A stretch of 64,000 nt of DNA from Scopulibacillus daqui (GCF_016908855.1 NZ_JAFBER010000004.1:124001-188000); one strand, 5' to 3'. Shown: positions 36,155 to 46,426, counted from the stretch's first letter. Numbers and translations: made by a program. Notes: generated from the letters alone by a model not told the origin.

Positions 36155-37129
36155 CTATTCTTTGATAAACGCCTTTGTACTTCTCACTGTATCTATTGGG
36201 CGGACCAGTTTTTCTATTTCGGCACGTTGAGGTTCCAGAAATGGAGGCAAAGATAATTTTTCCCCAAGCGTTTCATAAGGTTCATCTCCCATAAAACCAG
36301 GACCATCCGTTGCAAACTCAAATAAAATTTGCGGTGCGACTCGTGCGTATAAGGACTCAAAAAAGTGCCGATTTACATAACCCGATGTACGGAATCCAAC
36401 ACTTCTCATTCGCTCATCCCATCCATCTAATACTGAACGATCCTCCACCCGGAATGCCGTATGGTGCACCGTGCCATAACCTTGGCGCGCTTGAGGCAGA
36501 ATCGTATTATGTTCTACAATGACTGAAGCACCATTGCCGCCTTCCCCTACTTCAAATAAATGGAATGGTCCTTCTTGTGCAACCTCTTTAAACAAAAGAA
36601 CTTTTTCCAGCATTTCTTTAAAGTAATCAAAGTTTGCAATACGGATAAAGACAGGCCCTAAACCAGTAATAGCATATTCCAGTGGAACGGGGCCCTTTTG
36701 CCAAGGTGTACCTGGTTTCACCCCTTGGTTGAATTCATCTGATATCAACTGATATTGTTGATCATCAAAATCAACGAAAGATAGCGTTTTTTTGCCAAAT
36801 TGTTCTTTAATTCCAGTATGTTTAACTTCTAGACGATCAAAACGTTTTACCCAATAATCTAATGCAGCATCACTTGGTACTCGAAACGATGTCTTGGATA
36901 TCTCGTTGGTACCATGCACACCTTTCGGAATTCCCGGGAAGTCGAAGAAAGTCATGTCTGTGCCTGGGCTTCCTTTGTCATCGGCAAAGAATAAATGATA
37001 GGTTTGAATATCATCTTGATTAACCGTTTTTTTAACTAAGCGCATGCCCAAAACATAAGTGAAAAATTCATAGTTTTTTTCCGCACTGCTTGTAATAGCT
37101 GTTACGTGGTGTATTCCTTTGATTTCCAC
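36155..37129 (-). CDS. mhqO: ring-cleaving dioxygenase, MhqO-like
   Basis: A 324-residue glyoxalase/VOC-fold dioxygenase with two repeats. The first starts GIHHVTAITSSAEKNYEFF and the second has GTVHHTAFRVEDRS near 220. The metal-binding His pair and the Glu of FEFATDGPGF are present. It is related to MhqO/MhqA/MhqE, which detoxify hydroquinones. The start is GTG after GAGG. A perfect 14-bp palindrome lies in its upstream region. Confidence 0.87.
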   Translation of the reverse strand: MEIKGIHHVTAITSSAEKNYEFFTYVLGMRLVKKTVNQDDIQTYHLFFADDKGSPGTDMTFFDFPGIPKGVHGTNEISKTSFRVPSDAALDYWVKRFDRLEVKHTGIKEQFGKKTLSFVDFDDQQYQLISDEFNQGVKPGTPWQKGPVPLEYAITGLGPVFIRIANFDYFKEMLEKVLLFKEVAQEGPFHLFEVGEGGNGASVIVEHNTILPQARQGYGTVHHTAFRVEDRSVLDGWDERMRSVGFRTSGYVNRHFFESLYARVAPQILFEFATDGPGFMGDEPYETLGEKLSLPPFLEPQRAEIEKLVRPIDTVRSTKAFIKE

Positions 37130-37230
37130 AGGATATACCTCATTTCTTTTTCAAAATAAGTTCATTTACTTTCCTTCTCACTCATAGCGATTTTATTTTA
37201 TTTAAATTGGTAAATGACTTTGGTTTATAT

Positions 37231-37244
37231 CTTGACTAGTCAAG
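37231..37244. promoter_or_regulatory. candidate MarR-type operator upstream of mhqO
   Basis: CTTGACTAGTCAAG is a perfect 14-bp palindrome. On the minus strand TATAAA follows it directly (a possible -10) and TGGACA lies upstream, so a bound repressor would block this promoter. The adjacent MarR gene is the natural candidate. Confidence 0.6.
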
Positions 37245-37261
37245 TGATTGTCCAAAAAAAA

Positions 37262-37741
37262 TTACCTGTCAGGTAATTCTCTTTTTAGACTGTATTTATG
37301 CACACGTGTTATAAGTGAATATAATGTTTTCTTTTCTTCCTCACTTAAAACATCATCAAAAAATGATGATTGAAACTCAAGTTGGGCAGGCATTGCCTTT
37401 TTTAATATAGACTCGCCTTTCTCAGTCAGGCTGATTATTTTTGTTTTCCAGTCTTGCTTGCGGTTAATATAGCCATCCTTTTCAAGGCGTACGAGCATAC
37501 GGGAAATACCGCCTTGCGTAACTGTTACTTTTTTCGCTAATTCACATTGGGTAAGTGGTTGATATACTTGAATTTGCACAAGAACATCAAATTGGGCAGT
37601 AGTTAAACCAAACTGCTTTAGAAAGCCATTCGATAAATGGTTGCTTTGGTTTGTAAAACGCGCCAGCCGCAGCCAAATTAACGATCCAATTGTATTATTA
37701 CGTATGTTATTTCCCTCCTTGCCTCGTCTTCTTATTATCAC
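37262..37741 (-). CDS. MarR-family transcriptional regulator (MhqR-like)
   Basis: A regulator of about 150 residues with a winged helix: [20 protein letters not shown] near residues 70-90 and [14 protein letters not shown] as the wing. By context it is probably the repressor of the mhqO/mhqD/wrbA unit, like MhqR. The start is uncertain. The best ribosome site (AAGGAGGG, 37718-37711) is followed by an ATA codon (37705) in the place where a start is expected, whereas GTG at 37741 and TTG at 37768 lack ribosome sites. Confidence 0.82.
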   Translation of the reverse strand: MIIRRRGKEGNNIRNNTIGSLIWLRLARFTNQSNHLSNGFLKQFGLTTAQFDVLVQIQVYQPLTQCELAKKVTVTQGGISRMLVRLEKDGYINRKQDWKTKIISLTEKGESILKKAMPAQLEFQSSFFDDVLSEEEKKTLYSLITRVHKYSLKRELPDR

Positions 37742-37766
37742 TTTACCAATCAATTGATAAAAAATC

Positions 37767-37800
37767 AAGGGACTGTCTAAAAATTTTTGGACAGCCCCTT
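37767..37800. repeat. 34-bp near-palindrome, copy 2
   Basis: AAGGGACTGTCTAAAA is followed by its near-complement ATTTTTGGACAGCCCCTT. Same length and design as copy 1 (34696). It lies between the MarR gene and the beta-lactamase gene. Confidence 0.75.
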
Positions 37801-37863
37801 ATCCAAGACGAGTGGCCTAATGAAATAACCAATCTAACTCAGGAGGTATTTCTTACAGGCTCA

Positions 37864-38772
37864 TCATGATTGTTTATTTGTTTGCTTAAAAGTATCGAGT
37901 GTGACCTTTGCAGCTTGTGCTATAAGTTTGTCATTATATGCTGCATCTTTTTTATCGCGGCTTGAGAGTATGGCAAGGACAATAGGATCTCCTTTTTTTG
38001 GCCAAACAACAGCAATATCATTACGGGTTCCGTAGTTTCCGGCACCGCTCTTATCTCCAACTTCCCATCCTTTAGGGGCACCTGCCCGGATCAGCTTGTC
38101 CCCGGTTGTGTTAGCCCGCATCCAATCTGTGAGGATCTTTCGTTTGTCTTTCGGGAGTGCATCGCCAACCGCAAACGCTTTAAGGTCGTTAGCAAGTGCT
38201 TTAGGGGTACTTGTGTCACGTATGTCTCCAGGAGTTGCTTCATTCAGATCTGTCTCAATGCGTTTAGGCTTTGTAACATGATCACCGATATTTTTAAGTA
38301 CAGTTTTAAAGCCTTCAGGACCGCCCAATTGCTTAAACAAGAGGTTTCCTGCTGTATTGTCGCTGTAAAGAATAGCAGCTTTGCTAATTTCTCTAAGCGT
38401 CATCCCAGATTTTACGTGCTTCTCTGTTATTGGCGAATAGGTAACCAAATCTTTGTCCGTGTATTTAATAACTTTATTCAGTTCATTGTTTGAATGCTGT
38501 TTTAGTACCGCGCCTGCTGCAAGAGCCTTGTATGTAGACGCGTAGGCAAATCGTTCATTAGGTCGATAAGACACCGTTTGTCCCGTCCCGGTATCAATCG
38601 CGTAAATACCTAGCTTAGCATCAAATTTCTTCTCTAGATTACGGAATTCTTGATTAGTTGCCGGTTTTGACGACTTCTTTTGAACGCCGTTTGAACAACC
38701 ACTGAGCGGAACGAGTAAAACCAATAACATGAATAAAGACATTTTAACGAATTTAGATCGATATGGTCGCAT
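37864..38772 (-). CDS. class A beta-lactamase (lipoprotein)
   Basis: A 302-residue serine beta-lactamase. A lipobox LVPLSGC lies at about residues 20-27, so it is probably a membrane-anchored lipoprotein. All active-site motifs are present: ASTYK (S70-x-x-K) near 82, SDN (130) near 140, ETDLNE (E166) near 175 and DKSGAG (K234-S-G) near 240. It hydrolyses penicillins and is close to the PenP type of Bacillus. The start at 38772 follows GGAGG. No blaI or blaR1 regulators are nearby, so it may be constitutive or under another control. Confidence 0.95.
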   Translation of the reverse strand: MRPYRSKFVKMSLFMLLVLLVPLSGCSNGVQKKSSKPATNQEFRNLEKKFDAKLGIYAIDTGTGQTVSYRPNERFAYASTYKALAAGAVLKQHSNNELNKVIKYTDKDLVTYSPITEKHVKSGMTLREISKAAILYSDNTAGNLLFKQLGGPEGFKTVLKNIGDHVTKPKRIETDLNEATPGDIRDTSTPKALANDLKAFAVGDALPKDKRKILTDWMRANTTGDKLIRAGAPKGWEVGDKSGAGNYGTRNDIAVVWPKKGDPIVLAILSSRDKKDAAYNDKLIAQAAKVTLDTFKQTNKQS

Positions 38773-38934
38773 GAATTTAACCTCCATTCAAAAATTACGT
38801 TTAATATCACATTTATTGTTTACGGAAATCCAGAAGTTAAACATTGGCATTTTTAGGTGTTCGCCGTTAATTTCTTTCCTCTGCTCCCCAACGATATTCC
38901 CCACAAAAGCTTGGCAATTGCCATTTTTACCCTA

Positions 38935-40176
38935 TTATGTTTCTCTTTTTAAAGGATAATCATCGTTATCTGATGAAGTGACAAATTTATTAGAACCGGC
39001 GCCCATTCCAAAAATAAAGGTAAGAAGCACGACTATAACAAGCATAAATAAGGAGATTGTCCAGCTGTGAGTGACATCGTGAATAAAGCCAAAAAATGTT
39101 GGGCCTATTGCGGCCAATAAATAACCAATAGATTGAGCCATACCTGAAAGTTCTGCTGATTCATGAACATGACGTGTACGCAATACAAAAAACATATTAG
39201 CCAGACTGAATAAAGACCCTTGCGCTATACCAATCAGAATAACAAATAATGGAACAAGTGAAGTGTTTCCAGTCATAATGCCAATAGAGCCGATAAGCAT
39301 TAAGAAAACAGTAACGGCTACAAGACCGCGCTGACTTGAATAGCGGCCGGCGATAATAGGTACTATGAATGATGACGGTAGAATGGCAAATTGTATTAAT
39401 GACAGTACCCATCCGGCAGCTGATAAACTCATGCCTTGTTCATGTAAAATCTCAGGCAGCCAAGCTGCAAGAACATAAAAAATCATTGATTGCAGACCCA
39501 TGAAAAAGGTTACTTTCCAAGCAAGGCCGGAACGCCACAAGTACCCTCCGCCTGGCACTTTAGATCCGATAGAATGATGTCGGAAACGCATTTGCGGGAG
39601 CCAGATTATCACTGTAATGGCAGAAAGAATTGCCCAGCATCCAAGAGCTCCGCGCCAACCGAATCCGGCTTCAACGGCTATTGGAATACTAATTCCAGAA
39701 GCAACGGCCCCGCTTATATTCATAGAAACTGAATAAACGCCTGTCATAAGGCCGACATGATGCGAAAATTCCCGTTTAATTAAACTTGGTATTAATACGT
39801 TACCTGCAGCGATTCCCATCCCAAGCAAGGCCGTTCCAATAAACAGTGTTGTTATGGAAGGTATGGATCTTAAAATAATGCCAATGGTTAATATAACAAA
39901 TCCTGTCAAAAGTGTGATTTCCATCCCAATACGCTTGGCTATTTTTGGAGCAAGTATTGAGAAAACTGCAAAGGAAAGTAAAGGTAATGTCGTCAGCATC
40001 CCTGCTAATGTATTTGATATTCCAGTGTCCCCGCGGATTTCTCCTATAATTGGCCCCACAGCGGTAATCGGTGCTCGAAGATTAGCGGCAGCGAATAAGA
40101 TTTCTATAATCAGAAACCACATGCCTATACGTGAAACGGTATGAGAATGGGTATTAATTGCTTTTGATTCTTTCAT
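38935..40176 (-). CDS. CynX/NimT family MFS transporter
   Basis: A 413-residue, 12-segment major facilitator. The N-terminus (LLIIEILFAAANLRAPITAV-like, with AAANLRAPITAVGPI) and GMGIAAGNVLIPSLIKR near 115 are typical of the CynX/NimT/YycB group (cyanate, nitroimidazole or other small anion and drug transport). The substrate cannot be inferred. It lies upstream of the beta-lactamase, in the same direction, 162 bp away. Confidence 0.88.
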   Translation of the reverse strand: MKESKAINTHSHTVSRIGMWFLIIEILFAAANLRAPITAVGPIIGEIRGDTGISNTLAGMLTTLPLLSFAVFSILAPKIAKRIGMEITLLTGFVILTIGIILRSIPSITTLFIGTALLGMGIAAGNVLIPSLIKREFSHHVGLMTGVYSVSMNISGAVASGISIPIAVEAGFGWRGALGCWAILSAITVIIWLPQMRFRHHSIGSKVPGGGYLWRSGLAWKVTFFMGLQSMIFYVLAAWLPEILHEQGMSLSAAGWVLSLIQFAILPSSFIVPIIAGRYSSQRGLVAVTVFLMLIGSIGIMTGNTSLVPLFVILIGIAQGSLFSLANMFFVLRTRHVHESAELSGMAQSIGYLLAAIGPTFFGFIHDVTHSWTISLFMLVIVVLLTFIFGMGAGSNKFVTSSDNDDYPLKRET

Positions 40177-40613
40177 TCTTCCTGTTCTCCTATCTATTTA
40201 AGCTTACTCGATTAAGTACGGCTTTTTTAATAAAATAAATGCTGACTTTTAAAGGGTGTATTAGGACAAGGTTGTATTGAAAAAAAGTTAATTATAATTA
40301 ACATAAAGTATAATATAATGTATCATTAGTGATGTCAATTAATTAAGCTCACCCATCAGTTTCATATCTGATTTCATTTTCTTCACTTTCACATCGTGGG
40401 CGTGAAGCTCCTTGGATTCGGGGTGACCATGGTCATTGCCGCTAAATACAGATAGCGCCGCAGACGGGATCCCCCGCGTTTGGAGAGAACAATTTGGCCC
40501 TTCCATTATAGGTTCCCTATAGAGCATATAAATATTAATGGCACTTAAGCGTGGACAAAGAAAAAACTCCCAAATTGAAATACTAGGTTTCGATTTGGGA
40601 GTTATATGTCTTT
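40177..40613. other. gap upstream of the MFS gene
   Basis: The 437 bp contain AT-rich promoter-like sequence next to the MFS gene, an ATG-started frame of 62 codons at 40339-40527 (minus) without a ribosome site, and the strong terminator of the flavin oxidoreductase gene at the right end. I see no convincing gene. Confidence 0.5.
40565..40603 (-). terminator. terminator of the flavin oxidoreductase gene
   Basis: AACTCCCAAAT-GAAA pairs with TTTC-ATTTGGGAGTT (one mismatch), and TTTTTTC follows on the minus strand. Confidence 0.85.
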
Positions 40614-41744
40614 TTAATCTTCAATTGGAAACCATCCAGGTCTGCTGAGAATGACTTGCCAAAGAGGATTTGGTATGACAAGGCGTGATTTGGCGTCTTT
40701 CTTTAGCTTTGTTTCAATTTCAGACTCTTTTCCTTTTCTAACCTTTTCAACCCAATCAGGATCAATGATGAGCTCTCGTCCGATTGCAATCATTGAAACA
40801 CCTGTCTGAATCGCTTTTAAAGCATCGTCTGCTGTGTAAATTGAGCCTACACCAATCACTGGAACGCTTTCTCCAACTCTCTCCTGAATAATTTCAAGAC
40901 GAGAACGGGAATCTTCAACACCGCGTCTCGGAGTTGACCAGAACTCCATTAAGGAAACATGAAGGTAATCAAGCTCTTTACTTGACAAAACATCTACTAA
41001 TGCAAGAGTGTCTGCCATTGTTATTCCAGGTGTTTCAGGTTCTTCTGGTGAGAATCTATATCCAACGAGGAATGGTTGTTTCGCATGTTCAGCTACTGCC
41101 CTTTTCACTTCATCTACAACGGCAATTGGAAATGTTAATCTTTTTTCTAAACTGCCGCCGTATTGATCTTCACGCCGGTTTGAATGTGGTGAAAAGAACT
41201 GCTGAAGTAAATATCCATTAGCTCCATGTATTTCAACCCCATCAAATCCAGCTTCGATCGCTCTCCGGGTAGACTCGCCAAAATCACGAATAATGGATTG
41301 AATTTCTGTCTCAGTCAAAGCGCGAGGAACTTGACCAGATATTTTTCCTCGTTCTGCCGGAACAGCGCTAGCACTTACAACTTCTCCATTTGGAACTAAC
41401 TCTGGAGGACACAGCCTGCCGCCATGGTAAATTTGGAGAACTGCTTTTGCTCCTTGTTCTTTAATGGCAGAAGCCAGCCGGCGTAAACTTGGAATCAAGT
41501 CATCACGATCGCTTCCAATTTGACCAGGAAATCCTTTTCCGTTATCTGTGACATATGCACAAGCTGTGACAACCATTCCGACTCCATTTGAACGGCGGCT
41601 ATAGTATACTAATTCTTCATCTGAAACTGTACCGTCTGAATTTGAAGAATAATTGGTCATTGGCGCCATAACGATACGATTATCTAATTGAATTCCGCTG
41701 CGTAAGGTCATTGGCTGAAATAGCGGTGTATATTTTGAATTCAT
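40614..41744 (-). CDS. NADH:flavin oxidoreductase (Old Yellow Enzyme family)
   Basis: A 376-residue FMN-dependent TIM-barrel oxidoreductase. It shows PLFQPMTLRSGIQLDNRIVM at the N-terminus, then MAPMTNYSS, QIYHGGRL near 95, GFDGVEIHGANGYLLQQF near 165, the SNRREDQYGGS motif near 185 and IGRELIIDPDW near 330. It probably reduces activated C=C bonds of electrophiles, fitting the detoxification theme of its neighbours. The ATG at 41744 follows GGGGGG. Confidence 0.93.
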   Translation of the reverse strand: MNSKYTPLFQPMTLRSGIQLDNRIVMAPMTNYSSNSDGTVSDEELVYYSRRSNGVGMVVTACAYVTDNGKGFPGQIGSDRDDLIPSLRRLASAIKEQGAKAVLQIYHGGRLCPPELVPNGEVVSASAVPAERGKISGQVPRALTETEIQSIIRDFGESTRRAIEAGFDGVEIHGANGYLLQQFFSPHSNRREDQYGGSLEKRLTFPIAVVDEVKRAVAEHAKQPFLVGYRFSPEEPETPGITMADTLALVDVLSSKELDYLHVSLMEFWSTPRRGVEDSRSRLEIIQERVGESVPVIGVGSIYTADDALKAIQTGVSMIAIGRELIIDPDWVEKVRKGKESEIETKLKKDAKSRLVIPNPLWQVILSRPGWFPIED

Positions 41745-42050
41745 AATTCTTGCCCCCCGTATTTTAGTGAACATTTTTATCATACTTTTAAGATATAAAA
41801 AACGCATTAAATATGCTCCGTATTAATTTTCCAGTCATTGAGCTAATTATTCCAATTCGCTGATATCGGGCTTTTTAAGATAGGGTAATAATGAAAACAG
41901 GCTTATGATTAAAAACAATGGTCTCTCAATTTCTCCAGGGATTGCTTTTTCCATGCAACTCTATATCTATTATTTAATTGAAATAAACCCCTAAAGATGA
42001 TAAAGATGGGGTTTGATAATTTAAGAAGAAAAATCGAAAAAATATAAAAA

Positions 42051-42084
42051 CAAGTGGAGAAAACAATTTGTTTTTCTCCACTTG
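42051..42084 (-). terminator. terminator of the dlt operon
   Basis: A near-perfect 15-bp stem (CAAGTGGAGAAAACAA and complement) is followed by TTTTTATATTTTTT on the minus strand. Confidence 0.85.
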
Positions 42085-42093
42085 CTTCATTTT

Positions 42094-42116
42094 AAGGACT
42101 TATCAGACAGCCCCTT
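42094..42116. repeat. half copy of the GGGGCTGTC palindrome
   Basis: AAGGACTTATCAGACAGCCCCTT shares its right arm GACAGCCCCTT exactly with the copy at 37767-37800. It looks like a single terminal repeat of an insertion sequence. Confidence 0.55.
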
Positions 42117-42117
42117 C

Positions 42118-43302
42118 TTATATTTTTCCATTAGGACTGTTATAGAATTTTTTAATCGCTTGGTCAACATACACCCAGCCCTTCCAGCCGAGATGCATTG
42201 TATCCTTTAAGAAGTATTTGTCATATTCATGATTTGAAAAATCGGCTACTGGAAAACCTGCATCTTCCACTTGTTTTTTGATCCTGGTGTAATAATATTG
42301 CCTTGTTTTTTTAGGTACACCGGCAAAATCATACCAGCGGCCGTTCTCTGGAACAGAGATAAACAATGCCTTGGCATGTTTTTCCTTTAATAAGTCTAAT
42401 ACAAGCTGCAAGTCGCCGTACTCTGGTGAATGATAATAATTTTCATGCTTTCTAAACCCTTTTAGATGACCGATTTTCGCTTGTATTTTCTTTCTATAAT
42501 AATGGTCATTAATTCCATAAGGGTTAGTCTTCGTATCATTTTCACCCATTAAATCGGCACGGTGCTGAAGTTCTTTCCAGGAAAGATGCTTTAAGCTTGG
42601 ATCAACGTTAGGACGGTGAGGTTTAACAGAGAGGGACTTAAACGTATCTCTCCAGATAAGCACTCTATAGTTGAATTGTCCTAACGCTTTCTCATAACCT
42701 AACTTCAAGCTGTTTACTTTGTCATGATAAGCGATGCCTCTTAACAAGTAAGCAAGGTTCTTATCTTTCCTAATAAACCCGAATTGGAGCAAACGTTTTG
42801 CAGCATCTTTCTTCAATGTTGGGTCAATGTCTTTATTAAACACAAAATCATACGCTTGCAGCTTTGAAAAGTTCGGATCAAAATGCATGCTATCCAATCC
42901 CTTTTCATTAAACCATTGCGGGGAAAGGATAAAAACAAACTTCCTGTCTTTCAGCTCATTAGACATTGAAGCGAAGTTCAAAAAATGCACAAGGGATTGC
43001 ATACCGCCCCGCCCCACTAGAAACGGGGTAAAACCGTCATAATTGACTTTAAAATAGTTGGACGGGTGGTAAGGATCTAAACGCAGCAGTTCAGATGATC
43101 CAAATATAGGAAGATACTTTTTGTCATCCATCATTTTTTGCTGCAGGGCTATACCTTGAAACATATTTGGATCTAAGCTTGTCGCTGCTTGGTTTACCTT
43201 CTTATTGCTTATAAGGGCATGCTGAACGCTCGCCGGTGTAAACAATAAGGCAAGGAAAATAATGATGGCCAAGATTAATGGGCCATACCTTGGCTTTTTC
43301 AT
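42118..43302 (-). CDS. dltD: D-alanyl-lipoteichoic acid biosynthesis protein DltD
   Basis: A 394-residue membrane-anchored protein. An N-terminal membrane segment ([17 protein letters not shown]) is followed by an extracytoplasmic SGNH-like hydrolase domain with the nucleophile in [10 protein letters not shown] near 68 and the His/Asp in [10 protein letters not shown] near 370. It takes part in D-alanine transfer to teichoic acids outside the membrane. It overlaps dltC by 4 bp. A terminator and a repeat half-site lie downstream. Confidence 0.95.
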   Translation of the reverse strand: MKKPRYGPLILAIIIFLALLFTPASVQHALISNKKVNQAATSLDPNMFQGIALQQKMMDDKKYLPIFGSSELLRLDPYHPSNYFKVNYDGFTPFLVGRGGMQSLVHFLNFASMSNELKDRKFVFILSPQWFNEKGLDSMHFDPNFSKLQAYDFVFNKDIDPTLKKDAAKRLLQFGFIRKDKNLAYLLRGIAYHDKVNSLKLGYEKALGQFNYRVLIWRDTFKSLSVKPHRPNVDPSLKHLSWKELQHRADLMGENDTKTNPYGINDHYYRKKIQAKIGHLKGFRKHENYYHSPEYGDLQLVLDLLKEKHAKALFISVPENGRWYDFAGVPKKTRQYYYTRIKKQVEDAGFPVADFSNHEYDKYFLKDTMHLGWKGWVYVDQAIKKFYNSPNGKI

Positions 43303-43538
43303 TTCATTTCAGCCAACTTATTAATAATAAGATTCGGCGTAGCCCATTCTTCGCGATCAAATTCAGAAATGGATACAGGAATGCCTAATTTATCTTCAAT
43401 TTCAACTAAAAGATTGACAGTGCCGAAAGAATCTAGAATGCCTTCTTCAAAGATTTTTACATCAGGATTTTCCTTAACAATATCGTTTTCACAAACTTCT
43501 TCAAGAATATCCAATACTTGTTCTTTAAAATCAGCCAT
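43299..43538 (-). CDS. dltC: D-alanyl carrier protein DltC
   Basis: A 79-residue acyl carrier-like protein. The phosphopantetheine Ser lies in [13 protein letters not shown] near residue 36. It carries D-alanine from DltA to DltB. Length is typical (78-79). Its ribosome site is AAAGGAG. Confidence 0.97.
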   Translation of the reverse strand: MADFKEQVLDILEEVCENDIVKENPDVKIFEEGILDSFGTVNLLVEIEDKLGIPVSISEFDREEWATPNLIINKLAEMK

Positions 43539-43586
43539 GATTATACGTCTCCTTTATAAATAAAAGTTCTATATTTTAATAAGTTT

Positions 43587-44738
43587 TTAAGTGAATAATC
43601 TTCCTGAGAAGATTAGGAAACTGAAACATACAAAATTAAATGTAATGACCACAGAAACAACATGCATGAACTTATTGTCCGGCCAAAACTTATGCTTTTT
43701 ATTTTTCCTCTCAAATATATCAAAGGAAATGAAATAAAGCGTGTGGAGCAATCCATAAACAATATAGTGCAGGTACGGACCATGCCATAGCCCCATCACA
43801 AAGAAATTGAGAAATATGCCTATATAAGAAATTGTGTAACGGTTTTTAATCACTTTCTTTTTGGTCATCGTAAAGACAAAACGCATAAAAATATAATCTC
43901 TAAACCAAAAAGATAAAGTCATGTGCCAACGATTCCAGAAGTCCTTGATGTTGCGGCTGATGAACGGCTTATTAAAGTTTTCAGGGGACTTAATCCCGAG
44001 AATATAACTTACGCCGATAGCAAAATTGCTGTAGCCGGCAAAATCAAAGAACAAGTACATACTATAGGCATACATATATATCACAATACTTAAGAATGTA
44101 TCATGTTTTAGATACTCGGACATTAGGATATGCTGATTAATGAGATACCCAATGATAAATTTGTAAAGGAATCCTTGAATAATCCGGTTTATGCCCCGAT
44201 AGAGAAGTTCCCTGTATTCTTCTTGTGTCGGCGTATGATTAATATCTTTTTCAAATCGTCGATATCGGTCAATAGGCCCCGATGTAAATGTCGGGAAAAA
44301 CAACAGGAAGCGAAGGAAGCGGTAAACCGAAACTTCCTTCAACTGCCCGTCGCGAATGTCAATGATCATTTGAACGGCTTTAAATGTTAAATAAGAAATC
44401 CCTAGAAAGCCAACCATGCTCAAGCTTTTAAAATAAGGCGCGAACTTAACGATTACAAGCGGTATAATGGATAACGCAACCGCTAAATAGAATATGCTGG
44501 TAGGGTTATTTTTCTTGCGGATAGGCAAATAGGCTTTAATCACTATAATTTGCCATATCACAAAAATAATTAACGAGATAGCTTGCGGCGGCTTATTGTA
44601 GAAAATAAGCGCCAAAAATACAATCGTAATAACTGCATTATATGTTTTAAATGATTTTCCATTAAGGCCTGCTATGATTGACGGAATTAATAGTATCGCA
44701 AGGATGAAGAAATAGAGAAATGTTGCATAAGGAATCAT
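43587..44738 (-). CDS. dltB: D-alanyl transfer protein DltB (MBOAT)
   Basis: A 383-residue polytopic membrane O-acyltransferase. The catalytic His region reads [17 protein letters not shown] near 315, and [15 protein letters not shown] lies near 140. It moves D-alanine across or to the outer face of the membrane. The start overlaps the dltA stop as ATGA. Confidence 0.97.
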   Translation of the reverse strand: MIPYATFLYFFILAILLIPSIIAGLNGKSFKTYNAVITIVFLALIFYNKPPQAISLIIFVIWQIIVIKAYLPIRKKNNPTSIFYLAVALSIIPLVIVKFAPYFKSLSMVGFLGISYLTFKAVQMIIDIRDGQLKEVSVYRFLRFLLFFPTFTSGPIDRYRRFEKDINHTPTQEEYRELLYRGINRIIQGFLYKFIIGYLINQHILMSEYLKHDTFLSIVIYMYAYSMYLFFDFAGYSNFAIGVSYILGIKSPENFNKPFISRNIKDFWNRWHMTLSFWFRDYIFMRFVFTMTKKKVIKNRYTISYIGIFLNFFVMGLWHGPYLHYIVYGLLHTLYFISFDIFERKNKKHKFWPDNKFMHVVSVVITFNFVCFSFLIFSGRLFT

Positions 44739-46267
44739 ACTGTCATTGTTACCTCTTTCAATAACGCTTTGCGATCTACCTTTCCGTTAGCAGTCATTGG
44801 AATGGAAGATTGGTAAACGAATTTTCTTGGAATCATATAAGCTGGTAGTTCAGCTGCCAGTTCTTTTTTAATCGCTGATGTAAGCTGGAATTCCTTCTCA
44901 AATGAATGTTCATTTGGAACAACGATCGCTAACAGATAGTCGTAAGCATCGTTTCTTTTTATCGGCAATACAACACCAGCATTCACATAAGAACTGGAGC
45001 GAAGATGATGTTCAATTTCTTCTATTTCCATACGATATCCATGCAATTTAATTTGGTTGTCCATCCGTCCGTGACAGAAAAGCAAGCCGTCTTCTAAAAT
45101 CCCAGCATCTTTTGTTCTGTAAGCTCGCTCCCCATTCACAGTCATAAACGCTTTTTCCGTTAACTCCGGCGCACTTAAATAGCCTTTGCTGACACTTGGG
45201 CCGACAATAACAATTTCACCTTTTTCGCCGTCGGCGGCTATTGTGCCGTCCTCTTTCATAATTAGAATTTGGCAATCGCTCTTACAATAGCCGACTGGCA
45301 GTGAATCGTATTTTTCAATGATGTCCTTGTCAATAGTAATGCTTGTGACAGCAACCGTTGCTTCGGTTGGTCCATATGAGTTGATAATTTCTGCTTCCGG
45401 AAATCTTTCTAACAATTGTTTGGCTACATTGTTTGGCAGCACTTCCCCGCAGAATAGAAACTTTTTAAGGGAAGGCAGCATGTCACTTGAAAAGTCAGGC
45501 GCCATTAAGCACATTTCTGCAAAAGACGGCGTAGAAGTCCAAACTTCGATATTGGATTGGGCAAATGATGCGAATAGTTCCTTAGGCTTCGCAATCATTG
45601 CTTTATCAATAGCCCACAACGTACCGCCAGTATAGAGACAAGGATAAAGATCCATAACTGAAAGGTCAAATGAGAACGGCGCTTGGTTTAAGAAGACTTG
45701 CCCTTGCTGCAATCCAAAGTCATTTACCGCCCAGTTCACGAAACTTTCCAGACAGTTCTTTGTAATTTGAACGCCTTTAGGGTTGCCGGTGCTTCCGGAA
45801 GTATAGATGATATAATAGTTATCCTCGCCTTGAACGGCTTCTTCAGACTGAGGCTTTTGCCCTTTGTAAGTTTCAAAAATTTTGTTTAAATCAAAAGGAT
45901 TAATAGACCGAATCTTGTCTGTACCGTTAATTGTCAATGCTTCTTGTGAAATGAAAAGTTTCGCTCCGGAACCTTCAATCATGCGATGAATGCGGTCTTC
46001 CGGAATGGAAATATCAACAGGTATATAAGCATGGCCGGCTTTTACTGCCGCCAAAAAACAAATGATCATTTCTGGCTGCATATGTCCATGGACTAAAATT
46101 GGTGAATCATCATTTGGATATTCGTTAGTTATCCAACACGCCAGAGCATCGGAACGCTCTTTCAACTGACGATAAGTGAGCTGCTGCTCTCTCCAAACAA
46201 ATGCTTTTTTGTCAGGATTCTCTACAGCCCATTTGTCAATCGTTTCGATTAATTTTAAATTCATCAT
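44735..46267 (-). CDS. dltA: D-alanine--D-alanyl carrier protein ligase DltA
   Basis: A 510-residue adenylation enzyme loading D-alanine on DltC. Motifs are [15 protein letters not shown] near 150, [14 protein letters not shown] near 290, [19 protein letters not shown] near 375 and [11 protein letters not shown] at the C-terminus. Two ATGs (46267, 46264) follow AAAAGG; the first is given. The enzyme starts the D-alanylation that lowers cell-wall negative charge and resists cationic peptides. Confidence 0.96.
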   Translation of the reverse strand: MMNLKLIETIDKWAVENPDKKAFVWREQQLTYRQLKERSDALACWITNEYPNDDSPILVHGHMQPEMIICFLAAVKAGHAYIPVDISIPEDRIHRMIEGSGAKLFISQEALTINGTDKIRSINPFDLNKIFETYKGQKPQSEEAVQGEDNYYIIYTSGSTGNPKGVQITKNCLESFVNWAVNDFGLQQGQVFLNQAPFSFDLSVMDLYPCLYTGGTLWAIDKAMIAKPKELFASFAQSNIEVWTSTPSFAEMCLMAPDFSSDMLPSLKKFLFCGEVLPNNVAKQLLERFPEAEIINSYGPTEATVAVTSITIDKDIIEKYDSLPVGYCKSDCQILIMKEDGTIAADGEKGEIVIVGPSVSKGYLSAPELTEKAFMTVNGERAYRTKDAGILEDGLLFCHGRMDNQIKLHGYRMEIEEIEHHLRSSSYVNAGVVLPIKRNDAYDYLLAIVVPNEHSFEKEFQLTSAIKKELAAELPAYMIPRKFVYQSSIPMTANGKVDRKALLKEVTMTV

Positions 46268-46279
46268 TATCATCACCTT

Positions 46280-46426
46280 TTAAAATTCATTATAAATAAA
46301 TGGACTTGAATGTGTGGCCTTAGCCCCATACAACCAAACAAGAGCAACAATGATCACAAGATAGTAAAGTGTTTTGATAAACCACTGTGTCACTGGACGC
46401 GACCACAGTTTTTGGATTGTTTTCAT
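46280..46426 (-). CDS. dltX: teichoic acid D-Ala incorporation-associated protein DltX
   Basis: A 48-residue one-span membrane protein (MKTIQKLWSRPVTQWFIKTL, ending PFIYNEF) directly upstream of dltA. The C-terminal pattern SSPFIYNEF is the DltX signature. DltX works with DltB, DltC and DltD in D-Ala transfer. The ribosome site AAGGAG lies 7 bases upstream. It is easily missed because of its size. Confidence 0.93.
   Translation of the reverse strand: MKTIQKLWSRPVTQWFIKTLYYLVIIVALVWLYGAKATHSSPFIYNEF

Larger units (their letters stand above)
41745..42117. other. gap between the flavin oxidoreductase and dltD
   Basis: The 373 bp hold the oxidoreductase upstream region, a weak hairpin (AAACCCC...GGGGTTT, about 41986-42013), the dlt terminator (42051-42084) and a half copy of the 34-bp palindrome (42094-42116). 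No gene was seen. Confidence 0.6.

Noticed and set aside
37864-38772. Beta-lactamase on a mobile cassette with its own regulators
   Set aside because: No blaI/blaR1, transposase or integron signals are adjacent; chromosomal penP-type genes are common in Bacillus.
40339-40527. 62-residue minus-strand ORF upstream of the MFS gene
   Set aside because: No ribosome site, no recognisable domain, and no terminator of its own.
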